Shown in pieces: positions 41,601-51,526 of a stretch of DNA of 64,000 nucleotides (its first letter is position 1; each line of letters begins with the position of its first letter). The position numbers and the translations under genes are program-made. Source of the stretch: Muricea muricata (Eukaryota; Cnidaria; Anthozoa; Malacalcyonacea; Plexauridae); assembly GCA_963855995.1 (NCBI GenBank), contig OY979721.1, forward strand, positions 5,435,195-5,499,194, in the 5' to 3' direction. The notes beneath the pieces are model-generated. The model was not told where the DNA came from and did no database searches. It saw nothing but the letters and a program-made list of their open reading frames with translations.

Positions 41601-43157
41601 TCAGAAACCTATAACTTGCTTGTAGACTGAAAAGAAACGATCTTAGAACCATCAAAATTGCGTTTTAAGCGTTCTAGAAGCGATTTGAGCGTAAAAACAT
41701 GCTCAAATCACCAACTAAAAATTGCCGTTTTAAATCGATCAGGGCGACGTTTTAGAGCTTAAAATGAGGTTTTCAGGGCAAAAGTGAACGAGTTGAGCGC
41801 AATGATGTACTGCAATCACGGACCTAAAAGAGACTTTCTAAATGGAAATTGCAGAACTTAGAAAGTCGGGAATCATGTTTTCGGCGCTCAAACCATCGAG
41901 ATGAGCGAAAAAACACGTTGACATGAGAAACCTATAACTTGCTTGTAGACTGAAAAGAAACGATCTTAGAAGCATCAAAATTGCGTTTTAAGCGTTCTAG
42001 AAGCGATTTGAGCGTAAAAACATGCTCAAATCACCAACTAAAAATTGCCGTTTTAAATCGATCAGAGCGACGTTTTAGAGCTTGAAATGATGTTTTCAGT
42101 GCTAAAGTGAAAGAGTTGAGCGCAATGATGTACTGCAATCACGGACCTAAAAGAGACTTTTTTAAATGGAATATGCAGAACTTAGCATGTCGGGAATCAT
42201 GTTTTCGGCGCACAAACTATCGAGATGAGCGAAATGACATGTTGAAATGTGAAACCTATAACTTGGTTGTAAACTGAAAAGAAACGATCTTAGAACCATC
42301 AAAATAGCGTTTTAAGCCTTCTAGAAGCGATTTGAGCGTAAAAACATGCTCAAATCACCAACAAAAAATCGCCGTTTTAAATCGATCAGGGCGACGTTTT
42401 AGAGCTTAAAATGAAGTTTTCAGTGCTAAAATGAACGAGTTGAGCGCAATGATGTACTGCAATCACGGACTTAAAAGAGACCTTCTAAATGGAAATAGCA
42501 GAAGTTAGCAAGTCGGGAATCATGTTTTCGGCGCTCAAACCATCGAGATGAGCGAAATAACACGTTGACAAGAGAAACCTATAACTTGCTTGTAAACTGA
42601 AAAGAAGCGATCTTAGAACCATCAAAATCGTGTTTTAAGCGTTCTAGAAGCGATTTGAGCGTAAAAACATGCTCAAATAACCAACTTAAAATTGCCGTTT
42701 TAAATCGATCAGGGCGACGTTTTAGAGCTTAAAATGAGGTTTTCAGTGCTAAACTGAACGAGTTGAGCGCAATGATGTACTGCAATCACGGACCTAAAAG
42801 AGACTTTCTAAATGGAAATTGCAGAACTTAGCAAGTCGGGAATCATGTTTTCGGCGCTCAAACCATCGACATGAGCGAAATAACACGTTGACATGAGAAA
42901 CCTTTAACTTGCTTGTAGACTGAAAAGAAACGATCTTAGAACCATCAAAATTGCGTTTTAAGCGTTCTAGAAGCGATTTGAGCGTAAAAACATGCTCAAA
43001 TCACCAACTAAAAATTGCCGTTTTAAATCGATCAGGGCGACGTTTTAGAGCTTAAAATGAGGTTTTCAGTGCTAAAGTGAAAGAGTTGAGCGCAATGATG
43101 TACTGCAATCACGGACCTAAAAGAGACTTTCTAAATGGAAATTGCAGAACTTAGCAA
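28297..43157 (+). repeat. Adjacent 23-monomer tandem pair (7430 bp each)
   Basis: About 28297-35727 is followed directly by a copy at about 35727-43157. The shift of 7430 bp is 23 x 323 plus one base, and the extra base is the T-run insertion inside each copy. Distinctive monomers pair up throughout, for example those at 30110 and 37540 and at 32694 and 40124. Few differences are visible: GAGAATTTC near 30784 against GAGGTTTTC, and TTAGCGCTT near 37233 against TTAGAGCTT. This pair overlaps blocks 2 and 3 and gives a closer view of the same event. Confidence 0.88.
35652..35727. other. Recombination junction between array blocks
   Basis: Up to 35652 (GTGAAAGAG) the sequence follows the monomer at about 19.49-19.57 kb. 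From 35727 (TTAGCATGTC, then GGCGATCAAACC) it follows the monomer at about 12.15 kb and 28.30 kb. The corresponding unbroken copy at 43082-43157 continues with TTAGCAAGTC. The exchange therefore lies in about 75 bp of identical sequence. Confidence 0.78.
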
Positions 43158-46100
43158 GTCGGGAATCATGTTTTCGGCGCTCAAACCATCCACATGAGCG
43201 AAATAACACGTTGACATGAGAAACCTATAACTTGCTTGTAGACTGAAAAGAAACGATGTTAGAACCATCAAAATAGCGATTTAAGCCTTCTAGAAGCGAT
43301 TTGAGCGTAAAAACATGCTCAAATCACCAACTAAAAATCGCCGTTTTAAATCGATCAGGGCAACGTTTTAGAGCTTGAAATGATGTTTTCAGTGCTAAAG
43401 TGAAAGAGTTGAGCGCAATGATGTACTGCAATCACGGACCTAAAAGAGACTTTCTAAATGGAAATTGCAGAACTTAGCAAGTCGGGAATCATGTTTACGG
43501 CGCTCAAACCATCGAGATGAGCGAAATGACATGTTGAAATGAGAAACCTATAACTTGCTTGTAGACTGAAAAGAAACGATCTTAGAACCATCAAAATCGC
43601 GTTTTAAGCGTTCTAGAAGCGATTTGAGCGTAAAAACATGCTCAAATCACCAACTAAAAATCGCCGTTTTAAATCGATCAGGGCGACGTTTTAGAGCTTG
43701 AAATGATGTTTTCATTGCTAAAGTGAAAGAGTTGAGCGCAATGATGTACTGCAATCACGGACCTAAAAGAGACTTTCTAAATGGAAATTGCAGAACTTAG
43801 CATGTCGGGAATCACGTTTTCGGCGCTCAAACCATCGAGATGAGCGAAATGACATGTTGAAATGAGAAACCTATAACTTGGTTGTAAACTGAAAAGAAAC
43901 GATCTTAGAACCATCAAAATCACGTTTAAGGCGTTCTAGAAGCGATTTGAGCGTAAAAACATGCTCAAACAACCAACTAAAAATTGCCGTTTTAAATCGA
44001 TCAGGGCGACGTTTTAGAGCTTAAAATGAGGTTTTCAGTGCTAAAGTGAACGAGTTGAGCGCAATGATGTACTGCAATCACGGACCTAAAAGAGACTTTC
44101 TAAATGGAAATTGCAGAACTTAGCATGTCGGGAATCATGTTTTCGGAGCTCAAACCATCGAGATGAGCGAATTGACATGTTGAAATGAGAAACCTATAAC
44201 TTGGTTGTAAACTGAAAAGAAACGATCTTAGAACCATCAAAATCACGTTTTAGGCGTTCTGGAAGCGATTTGAGCGTAAAAACATGCTCAAATAACCAAC
44301 TAAAAATTGCCGTTTTAAATCGATCAGGGCGACGTTTTAGAGCTTAAAATGAGGTTTTCAGTGCTAAAGTGAACGAGTTGAGCGCAATGATGTACTGCAG
44401 TCACGGACCTAAAAGAGACTTTCTAAATGGAAATTGCAGAACTTAGCAAGTCGGGAATCATGTTTTCGGCGCTCAAACCATCCACATGAGCGAAATAACA
44501 CGTTGACATGAGAAAGCTATAACTTGCTTGTAGACTGAAAAGAAACGATCTTAGAACCATCAAAATAGCGTTTTAAGCCTTCTAGAAGCGATTTGAGCGT
44601 AAAAACATGCTCAAATCACCAACTAAAAATCGCCGTTTTAAATCGATCAGGGCGACGTTTTAGAGCTTAAAATGAGGTTTTCAGTGCGAAAGTGAACGAG
44701 TTGAGCGCAATGATGTACTGCAATCACGGACCTAAAAGAGATTTTCTAAATGGAAATTGCAGAACTTAGCATGTCGGGATCATGTTTTCGGCGATCAAAC
44801 CATCGAGATGAGCGAAAGTACATGTTGAAATGAGAAACCTATAACTTGCTTGTAGACTGAAAAGAAACGATCTTAGAACCATCAAAATCGCGTTTTAAGC
44901 GTTCTAGAAGCGATTTGAGCGTAAAAACATGCTCAAATCACCAACTAAAAAACGCCGTTTTAAATCGATCAGGGCGACGTTTTAGAGCTTTAAATGAGGT
45001 TTTCAGTGCTAAAGTGAACGAGTTGAGCCCAATGATGTACTGCAATCACGGACCTAAAAGAGACTTTCTAAATGGAAATTGCAGAACTTAGCATGTCGGG
45101 AATCATGTTTTCGGCGCTCAAACCATCGAGATGAGCGAAATGACATGTTGAAATGAGAAACCTATAACTTGGTTGTAAACTGAAAATAAACGATCTTAGA
45201 ACCATCAAAATCACGTTTAAGGCGTTCTAGAAGCGATTTGAGCGTAAAAACATGCTCAAACAACCAACTAAAAATTGCCGTTTTAAATCGATCAGGGCGA
45301 CGTTTTAGAGCTTAAAATGAGGTTTTCAGTGCTAAAGTGAACGAGTTGAGCGCAATGATGTACTGCAATCACGGACCTAAAAGAGACTTTCTAAATGGAA
45401 ATTGCAGAACTTAGCATGTCGGGAATCATGTTTTCGGAGCTCAAACCATCGAGATGAACGAAATGACATGTGAAAATGAGAAACCTATAACTTGGTTGTA
45501 AACTGAAAAGAAACGATCTTAGAACCATCAAAATCACGTTTTAGGCGTTCTGGAAGCGATTTGAGCGTAAAAACATGCTCAAATAACCAACTAAAAATTG
45601 CCGTTTTAAATCGATCAGGGCGACGTTTTAGAGCTTAAAATGAGGTTTTCAGTGCTAAAGTGAACGAGTTGAGCGCAATGATGTACTGCAGTCACGGACC
45701 TAAAAGAGTCTTTCTAAATGGAAATTGCAGAACTTAGCAAGTCGGGAATCATGTTTTCGGCGCTCAAACCATCCACATGAGCGAAATAACACGTTGACAT
45801 GAGAAACCTATAACTTGCTTGTAGACCGGAAAGAAACGATCTTAGAACCATCAAAATAGCGTTTTAAGCCTTCTAGAAGCGATTTGAGCGTAAAAACATG
45901 CTCAAATCACCAACTAAAAATCGCCGTTTTAAATCGATCAGGGCGACGTTTTAGAGCTTAAAATGAAGTTTTCAGTGCTAAAGCGAACGAGTTGAGCGCA
46001 ATGATGTACTGCAATCACGGACTTAAAAGAGACTTTCTAAATGGAAATTGCAGAACTTAGCATGTCGGGAATCATGTTTTCGTCGCTCAAACCATCGGGT

Positions 46101-47366
46101 TGAGCGAAATGACATGTTGAAATGAGAAACCTATAACTTGGTTGTAAACTGAAAAGAAACGATCTTAGAACCATCAAAATCGTGTTTTAAGTGTTCTAGA
46201 AGCGATTTGAGCGTAAAAACATGCTCAAATAACCAACTTAAAATTGCCGTTTTAAATCGATCAGGGCGACGTTTTAGAGCTTAAAATGATGTTTTCAGTG
46301 CTAAAGTGAAAGAGTTGAGCGCAATGATGTACTGCAATCACGGACCTAAAAGAGACTTTCAAAATGGAAATATCAGAACTTAGCATGTCGGGAATCATGT
46401 TTTCGGCGCTCAAACCATCGAGATGAGCGAAATGACATGTTGAAATGAGAAACCTATAACTTGCTTGTAAACTGAAAAGAAACGATCTTAGAACCATCAA
46501 AATCACGTTTTAGGCGTTCTAGAAGCGATTTGAGCGTAAAAACATGCTCAAATAACCAACTAAAAATTGCCGTTTTAAATCGATCAGGGCGACGTTTTAG
46601 AGCTTAAAATGAGGTTTTCACTGCTAATGTGAACGAGTTGAGCGCAATGATGTACTGCAATCACGGACCTAAAAGAGACTTTCTAAATGGAAATTGCAGA
46701 ATTTAGCAAGTCGGGAATCATGTTTTCGGCGCTCAAACCATCGACATGAGCAAAATAACACGTTGACATCAGAAACCTATAACTTGCTTGTAGACTGAAA
46801 AGAAACGATCTTAGAACCATCAAAATTGCGTTTTAAGCGTTCTAGAAGCGATTTGAGCGTAAAACCATGCTTAAATCACAAACTCAAAATCGCCGTTTTA
46901 AATCGATAAGGGCGACGTTTTAGAGCTTAAAATGAGGTTTTCAGTGCGAAAGTGAACGAGTTGAGCGCAATGATGTACTGCAATCACGGACCTAAAAGAG
47001 ACTTTCTAAATGGAAATTGCAGAACTTAGCATGTCGGGAATCATGTTTTCGGCGATCAAACCATCGAGTTGAGCGAAAGTACATGTTGAAATGAGAAACC
47101 TATAACTTGCTTGTAGACTGAAAAGAAACGATCTTAGAACCATCAAAATCGCGTTTTAAGCGTTCTAGAAGCGATTTGAGCGTAAAAACATGCTCAAATC
47201 ACAACTAAAAAACGCCGTTTTAAATCGATCAGGGCGACGTTTTAGAGCTTTAAATGAGGTTTTCAGTGCTAAAGTGAACGAGTTGAGCGCAATGATGTAC
47301 TGCAATCACGGACCTAAAAGAGACTTTCTAAATGGAAATTGCAGAACTTAGCATGTCGGGAATCAT
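35727..47366 (+). repeat. Large copied block 3 (about 11.6 kb)
   Basis: Sequence at about 12.15-23.79 kb recurs here with an exact shift of 23579 bp (73 x 323). Indel markers move with it: the deletion near 21200 maps to 44779, the deletion near 23621 to 47201, and the insertion near 18579 to about 42158. By eye only a handful of differences separate the copies, such as TAGCCTGTC near 39924, GATGTTAG and AGCGATTTAAG near 43258-43280, ACATGTGAAAATG near 45470 and GAGTCTTTC near 45708. The block ends near 47369, where TTTACGGCG replaces TTTTCGGCG. Confidence 0.88.
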
Positions 47367-48354
47367 GTTTACGGCGCTCAAACCATCGAGATGAGCGAAA
47401 TGACATGTTGAAATGAGAAACCTATAACTTGCTTGTAGACTGAAAAGAAACGATCTTAGAACCATCAAAATCGCGTTTTAAGCGTTCTAGAAGCGATTTG
47501 AGCGTAAAAACATGCTCAAATCACCAACTAAAAATTGCCGTTTTAAATCGATCAGGGCGACGTTTTAGAGCTTGAAATGATGTTTTCAGTGCTAAAGTGA
47601 AAGAGTTTAGCGCAATGATGTACTGCAATCACGGACCTAAAAGAGACTTTCTAAATGGAAATTGCAGAACTTAGCAAGTCGGGAATCATGTTTTCGGCGC
47701 TCAAACCATCGAGATGAGCGAAATGACATGTTGAAATGAGAAACCTATAACTTGGTTGTAAACTGAAAAGAAACGATCTTAGAACCATCAAAATCACGTT
47801 TAAGGCGTTCTAGAAGCGATTTGAGCGTAAAAACATGCTCAAACAACCAACTAAAAATTGCCGTTTTAAATCGATCAGGGCGACGTTTTAGAGCTTAAAA
47901 TGAGGTTTTCAGTGCTAAAGTGAACGAGTTGAGCGCAATGATGTACTGCAGTCACGGACCTAAAAGAGACTTTCTAAATGGAAATTGCAGAACTTAGCAA
48001 GTCGGGAATCATGTTTTCGGCGCTCAAACCATCCACATGAGCGAAATAACACGTTGACATGAGAAACCTATAACTTGCTTGTAGACTTAAAAGAAACGAT
48101 CTTAGAACCATCAAAATAGCGTTTTAAGCCTTCTAGAAGCGATTTGAGCGTAAAAACATGCTCAAATCACCAACTAAAAATCGCCGTTTTAAATCGATCA
48201 GGGCGACGTTTTAGAGATTAAAATGAAGTTTTCAGTGCTAAAGCGAACGAGTTGAGCGCAATGATGTACTGCAATCACGGACTTAAAAGAGACTTTCTAA
48301 ATGGAAATTGCAGAACTTAGCATGTCGGGAATCATGTTTTCGTCGCTCAAACCA

Positions 48355-48357
48355 TCG
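48355..48357. repeat. Target-site duplication TCG, left copy
   Basis: The satellite reads AAACCATCG before the element. Uninterrupted monomers read AAACCATCGAGATGAGCG with one TCG, so the TCG on each side is a 3-bp duplication. Confidence 0.88.
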
Positions 48358-48392
48358 CACGCCTGGCATTTTTGCATGCGAAAACGCTAGTT
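48358..48392 (+). repeat. Left terminal inverted repeat (35 bp)
   Basis: Begins CACGCCTGGCATTTTTG and ends CGCTAGTT. It matches the reverse complement of 51527-51561 except at two positions (C for A after TTTTTG, and A for T after GCGAAA). Beyond the final TT the two ends diverge at once. Confidence 0.93.
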
Positions 48393-48776
48393 TAAAGTGT
48401 AACAATTTTTTTGCCACCGCGCGTCAAAATTCGAGAGCTTGGTAGCGAATTTAATTCTTGAAAAATGCCTTAAATTATCGAGTTATTCCTCATGCGCGTT
48501 TTCCTGGAGGGTTATCTGATGGTAATAGGGAGATAGACGGTTTTTCGAGGATCAAAATGATATCAATATTGCCATGGTTACATGCAATGTTTTTCTACTG
48601 GAAGGCTTCTTGTTCGAGGCATTTCGCGCAATGGCGACTTTTTGTACGATGTATTAAAAATGTGACAACTTCGGCTTGTATAGGCTTCTTCGTTCCGGCT
48701 TCTTTTCATTTAATTTTTGTTGCCAATACAAGTTAAGACATGTATAAAAATTTGTATGTTTTTTGTTTTTCGAAAA
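48393..48776. other. Left subterminal region of the element
   Basis: This stretch is richer in G+C than the core (28 of 60 bases in 48481-48540). It contains GCGAA/TTCGC-type words (GGTAGCGAATTT near 48431) that echo those in the termini, which may be subterminal binding motifs. A plus-strand frame is open from about 48458 to 48736 but starts at TTG, with its first ATG near 48557. A 43-codon minus-strand frame lies at 48578-48709. Neither resembles a family I know, so no gene is called. Confidence 0.5.
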
Positions 48777-48938
48777 ATGTTAGTAAAACATAGAAAATGG
48801 CTTTTACAAAGGCATGAATTTTGGCGAATTTCGAATTGTGAATACAGGCGCAGGAAAAGGTTCGGCACGTTTACGGTTAAACAGAAGGATCAAAAAGCAA
48901 AAAATACAACTCAGAAACCTAAGCGATTGCTCCAAAAG
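48777..48938 (+). CDS. Candidate exon: short lysine/arginine-rich open stretch ending at a splice-donor-like site
   Basis: An ATG at 48777 (context AAAAATGT) opens 54 codons that run to AAAAG|GTAAGA, with GT at 48939-48940. This is close to a consensus eukaryotic 5' splice site. The predicted stretch starts MLVKHRKWLLQRHEFW, contains EYRRRKRF and ends QKPKRLLQK, so it is strongly basic, as in nuclear localisation or DNA-binding tails. Without splicing it reads four more codons to a stop at 48951-48953. It could be the 5' exon of a former transposon gene pointing inward from the left end. No conserved domain is visible, no downstream exon was found, and a chance frame is quite possible. Confidence 0.22.
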
Positions 48939-49174
48939 GTAAGAAACGTGTAATATATTTTGTATTTCTTGTGATAACGTTTCTGATTTTAATATTGTTT
49001 TTCCATAAAATTTCAAGTAAACATATCACAATATATTATTCATCAAAGAAGAACTCACATATATTTTTGTGTTGATGAATTTTTTTTCGCGTGTTAAAGT
49101 GCCTAGGTTTGTTTAAGTTCAGAAAATCTGCTATCTAAAAGTAGATTTAATATATATAATGCTATATTTTATGC
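48939..49174. other. AT-rich core segment, no gene seen
   Basis: AT-rich sequence following the donor-like site. It includes a TATATATA tract near 49151 and a hairpin-forming inverted repeat at 49038-49080. Open frames here are short and compositionally biased. Confidence 0.6.
49038..49080. repeat. Inverted repeat with 9-bp perfect arms
   Basis: ATTCATCAA at 49038-49046 pairs with TTGATGAAT at 49072-49080 across a 25-base loop. CACA and TGTG inside the loop could extend pairing. No T tract positioned as for a bacterial terminator is implied, as the context is eukaryotic. Confidence 0.7.
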
Positions 49175-49191
49175 ATATATATATATATATA
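49175..49191. repeat. AT dinucleotide microsatellite
   Basis: Eight AT units plus a final A. A minus-strand frame covering this tract translates it as an IYIYIY run, which shows that frame is an artefact of the repeat. Confidence 0.95.
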
Positions 49192-49575
49192 GTGTTCATA
49201 TGCCACATTGGGTTTTAGTATAACCACTACACCAAGCTCAATGACATGGCCCAGGTCAATGATCATTAAAAATTTCTGCCAGACTAAAATTAAGAACTTT
49301 CTGAAAGAAAATAAAAATAGATGTAGTTGGTTATGATATGTTTGTGCTATGTTGGTGATTTGTAGGGCTATAACATTTTGCACTAATCCACCTGACAGGC
49401 AAGCTATAAGTACTACATGGCCCAACCCAGAGTAATGAATTTATTATAAATTGATAGATGATTATTAGCAAAGAGAAATTGATGGTTGGTGATTGCCGGG
49501 AGAGATTTTGTTAATAGTGAACAATATGGGCTATATATTTATCGAGAGTTATATATTATTAGTGGTACACCTGTT
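49192..49575. other. AT-rich core segment, no gene seen
   Basis: No coding signal. The 10-mer ACATGGCCCA occurs at 49244-49253 and again at 49415-49424 in direct orientation, in otherwise different surroundings. A minus-strand frame of 87 codons (49162-49425) lacks any recognisable motif and runs through the AT microsatellite. Confidence 0.6.
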
Positions 49576-49665
49576 GTAGACATCTACATTTGAAAGGACT
49601 GTTTAGTAGACATCTGCATTTGAAAGGACTGTTTAGTAGACATCTGCATTTGAAAGGACTGTTTA
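49576..49665 (+). repeat. Three tandem copies of a 30-bp unit
   Basis: Units GTAGACATCTRCATTTGAAA followed by GGACTGTTTA lie at 49576-49605, 49606-49635 and 49636-49665. The first differs from the others by one base (CTACATT against CTGCATT), and the last two are identical, so the expansion is recent. A fourth copy is not present: the next bases read ATAGTCAG. Confidence 0.97.
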
Positions 49666-50269
49666 ATAGTCAGCAATTAAAGGTGATTTTGTATAAGGCT
49701 TGACATAGTACAGAATATATTTGAATTCAACTAGGCCTGCACCATTGTATATATTGATATTTTTCTGCTATTTATACAACTTCTTATATCATTGTGCTAT
49801 GTGAGCCAAATTAGTAATTCAAGAATTATAAGAAAAATTGTGCACAGCAAATTTCTTTTCAAAATATATGATTAAAGTTCTGATTTCTAATCATCTTATC
49901 TTTGCCAAATTTTAGTGGGTTGAACAAAACACATGATATATTTGATAGGTTGGTGACATATATGCTATAACAATTATCATGTGACCAAACTAACATTCTG
50001 CTTGTGTTATTTAGATTGTTTCCACCTGCTTGTATCAGCTGACATGACAAGTCATAAATCATAATTAGGGCAGACATTGTGTGCTCTTCCCCAAGCAGAT
50101 ATTTGGTAGATTTTAACTATATTATTACCCACCTATATAAGGTTTATTATACAAACAAGTTATAAGTTTTCACAGGAAGGTCAGGGTTTTGCACGTCAAA
50201 CGATTAATGAACCTATATGTGTCACATTGTATTAGGGTGTAATTGGTCAAATTAATTAAAACTTTTTTG
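49666..50269. other. AT-rich core segment, no gene seen
   Basis: Sampled lines are about 23% G+C. The longest frame is a 72-codon minus-strand stretch (49859-50077) with no recognisable motif. No repeat or RNA gene stands out. Confidence 0.6.
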
Positions 50270-50460
50270 TAGTTTGCCTAAGCCATTGAGCAACAGATTC
50301 CCCTTGGCAAGTAAAATTGGTTTCATAGTGGGTAATACTGAACATGTCCCCACTACTTCATTACACATAACTGAATTATACATAATAGACTATTACTTTT
50401 ACTTGTCAAGGGAAGCCTATGGATACTAACTGTTTGAAACATTGAGTCCAAAGCAAACTA
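50270..50460. repeat. Imperfect long inverted repeat, possible old nested foldback element
   Basis: Outer arms TAGTTTGC (50270-50277) and GCAAACTA (50453-50460) are perfect. Inner arms TTCCCCTTGGCAAGTAAAA (50298-50316) and the reverse of TTTTACTTGTCAAGGGAA (50397-50414) match with one mismatch and one indel. The loop holds a third pair, TAGTGGG with CCCACTA. The arms are separated by an unequal insert of about 17 bases on the right side. It may be a decayed miniature element inside the larger one; no flanking duplication is evident. Confidence 0.55.
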
Positions 50461-50634
50461 TGACAATATATGAATTTAAGACAATTTATTCAGTATTTAA
50501 TTTTAAATTTACAAAGCTTGTAACCATTGTGTAAATTACAGTAATTTACTATATAAATAAAAAACAATTTTGCTTTTTATCTTTTGCTGGTCTAATTCAC
50601 ACCAATGACATAGAGTATTATACGTGGCTGCGCA

Positions 50635-50716
50635 GAAATACCAGATGTATTTCAAGTGTTGAACATGATATCATGAGAAATATCATGTTCAACATGAGAA
50701 ATAAATCTGGTATTTC
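50635..50716. repeat. 82-bp foldback hairpin with 37-bp arms
   Basis: Arms at 50635-50671 and 50680-50716 pair at 33 of 37 positions around an 8-base loop (CATGAGAA). The inner 14 bp (GTTGAACATGATAT / ATATCATGTTCAAC) and the outer 12 bp (GAAATACCAGAT / ATCTGGTATTTC) are perfect. Such a compact structure may be a miniature foldback insertion, a replication-slippage product or a hairpin RNA source. A 77-codon minus-strand frame across it is a by-product. Confidence 0.85.
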
Positions 50717-50818
50717 CAAGCACCTATGTATTTTTCTGTTTATTATATAAACTACAGGTTTTCCACCAATATAAAATGTACAGAAGCTATGATTGGTGAT
50801 TGTTTGAAAAGCGATAAT

Positions 50819-50832
50819 TTTCACATGTGAAA
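50819..50832. repeat. 14-bp perfect palindrome with CACATGTG core
   Basis: TTTCACATGTGAAA, one of two palindromes sharing TCACATGTGA 26 bp apart. CACATGTG contains an E-box-like CANNTG word, so a protein-binding site is possible. The flanks GATAATT and GATTATC on the outer sides also form an inverted pair. Confidence 0.75.
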
Positions 50833-50843
50833 TCATCATAAAC

Positions 50844-50861
50844 AATCTCACATGTGAGATT
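50844..50861. repeat. 18-bp perfect palindrome with CACATGTG core
   Basis: AATCTCACATGTGAGATT, partner of the palindrome at 50819-50832. Together they form a larger imperfect inverted repeat over about 50813-50864. Confidence 0.75.
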
Positions 50862-51281
50862 ATCAGTTTTATCAGTGCCCGAATTCCTTATAAAGCACTG
50901 TACTTTATATAATAAACTATAATAATATATGTACACCCTAACTAACCATCAGTTGTTGTATGACGAAACTGTTGAGACTTACACGATGAGAATGTCTTTC
51001 ATAAAATCTTTCTGCTTTTATATTGTGTATTGCTATGGCCATACTGTTTGACACAAATTCATTCTTGTACCAGTTTAGTAGCTAATGTATTACAAGATAG
51101 AATATTGTTTTCATATTTCTTGTGATCACTTCCTGACGAGTAAAAACTTGTAAACAATGTATCCAATTGTGTACTGTGACATGACAAGAAGATTTTGGCA
51201 AAATTTGCCAGCATTCAGCCATTCACTGCAATTGTGACTGTCCACTACTCCACTCTCTCCAATATATAATCGAAGAAGCCT
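50862..51281. other. AT-rich core segment, no gene seen
   Basis: No conserved reading frame, repeat or RNA structure is apparent between the palindrome pair and the right subterminal region. Confidence 0.55.
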
Positions 51282-51440
51282 TTACAGAAAAGGAAACGTG
51301 GCATGGAAAATTGTCCTGCTGTAGCATTTGTACAATACTTTCTTAAAAACGTAAATCCCTTCATCTTCCTTGTCATAGTATTGTGCTTCTCTTGTCTTAT
51401 TGTAATTTGCGATTTCGTGCAAATAAAATTTGTTCGCCAT
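51282..51440 (-). CDS. Candidate exon or small frame near the right end, unknown product
   Basis: On the minus strand an ATG at 51440 in the context AAAATGGCG (good eukaryotic start context) opens 52 codons, ending with TAA at 51282-51284. The product starts MANKFYLHEIANYNK and contains an acidic stretch (YYDKEDEGIY) followed by a basic one (FKKVLYKCYSR). It points inward from the right terminus, about 90 bp inside the inverted repeat. A GTATTG in the last third could serve as a weak splice donor. An overlapping minus-strand frame of 100 codons (51245-51547) begins at TTG within the terminal repeat, and a plus-strand frame (51303-51587) runs out into the satellite; at most one of these is real. 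No family is recognised. Confidence 0.2.
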   Translation of the reverse strand: MANKFYLHEIANYNKTREAQYYDKEDEGIYVFKKVLYKCYSRTIFHATFPFL

Positions 51441-51526
51441 TTTGAATCAATAAGGAGGAATACTTGGTGTAAGCTGAAGTTATTGGATATTTTTTGCGGA
51501 ATAACCGCTGGATTTGCGTACAGGCG

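Larger units (their letters stand above)
1..48357 (+). repeat. 323-bp satellite array, left part (about 150 monomers)
   Basis: Head-to-tail copies of a 323-bp unit run without a break from base 1 to the element at 48358. The period is read directly: the block starting AGCCTTCTAG at 1 recurs at 324, and like monomers recur at exact multiples of 323. All copies share one orientation. Copies differ by scattered substitutions that fall into a few recurring types. Length changes are rare: 1-bp deletions near 21200, 23621, 44779 and 47201, and 1-bp insertions in a T run near 18579, 34729 and 42159. No gene is supported anywhere in it. Minus-strand frames of 63 or 81 codons recur only where a given monomer type recurs, as expected for chance frames in a homogenised repeat. 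A heterochromatic or centromere-associated role is inference from the structure alone. Confidence 0.98.

Noticed and set aside
5016..46506. Repeated minus-strand frames of 63 and 81 codons as a gene family
   Set aside because: They lie wholly in the 323-bp satellite, recur only at satellite multiples, and are open only in monomer types lacking particular stop-creating variants. Other monomers interrupt the same frame.
1..48357. CRISPR array or other repeat-spacer locus
   Set aside because: The 323-bp units abut with no unique spacers, the period is far too long, and no cas-like gene is present.
48578..48709. 43-codon minus-strand frame in the left subterminal region
   Set aside because: It has a reasonable composition but is very short, overlaps a plus-strand open frame, and shows neither a domain nor an identifiable splice partner.
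49162..49425. 87-codon minus-strand frame as a gene
   Set aside because: It runs through the AT microsatellite and shows no motif.
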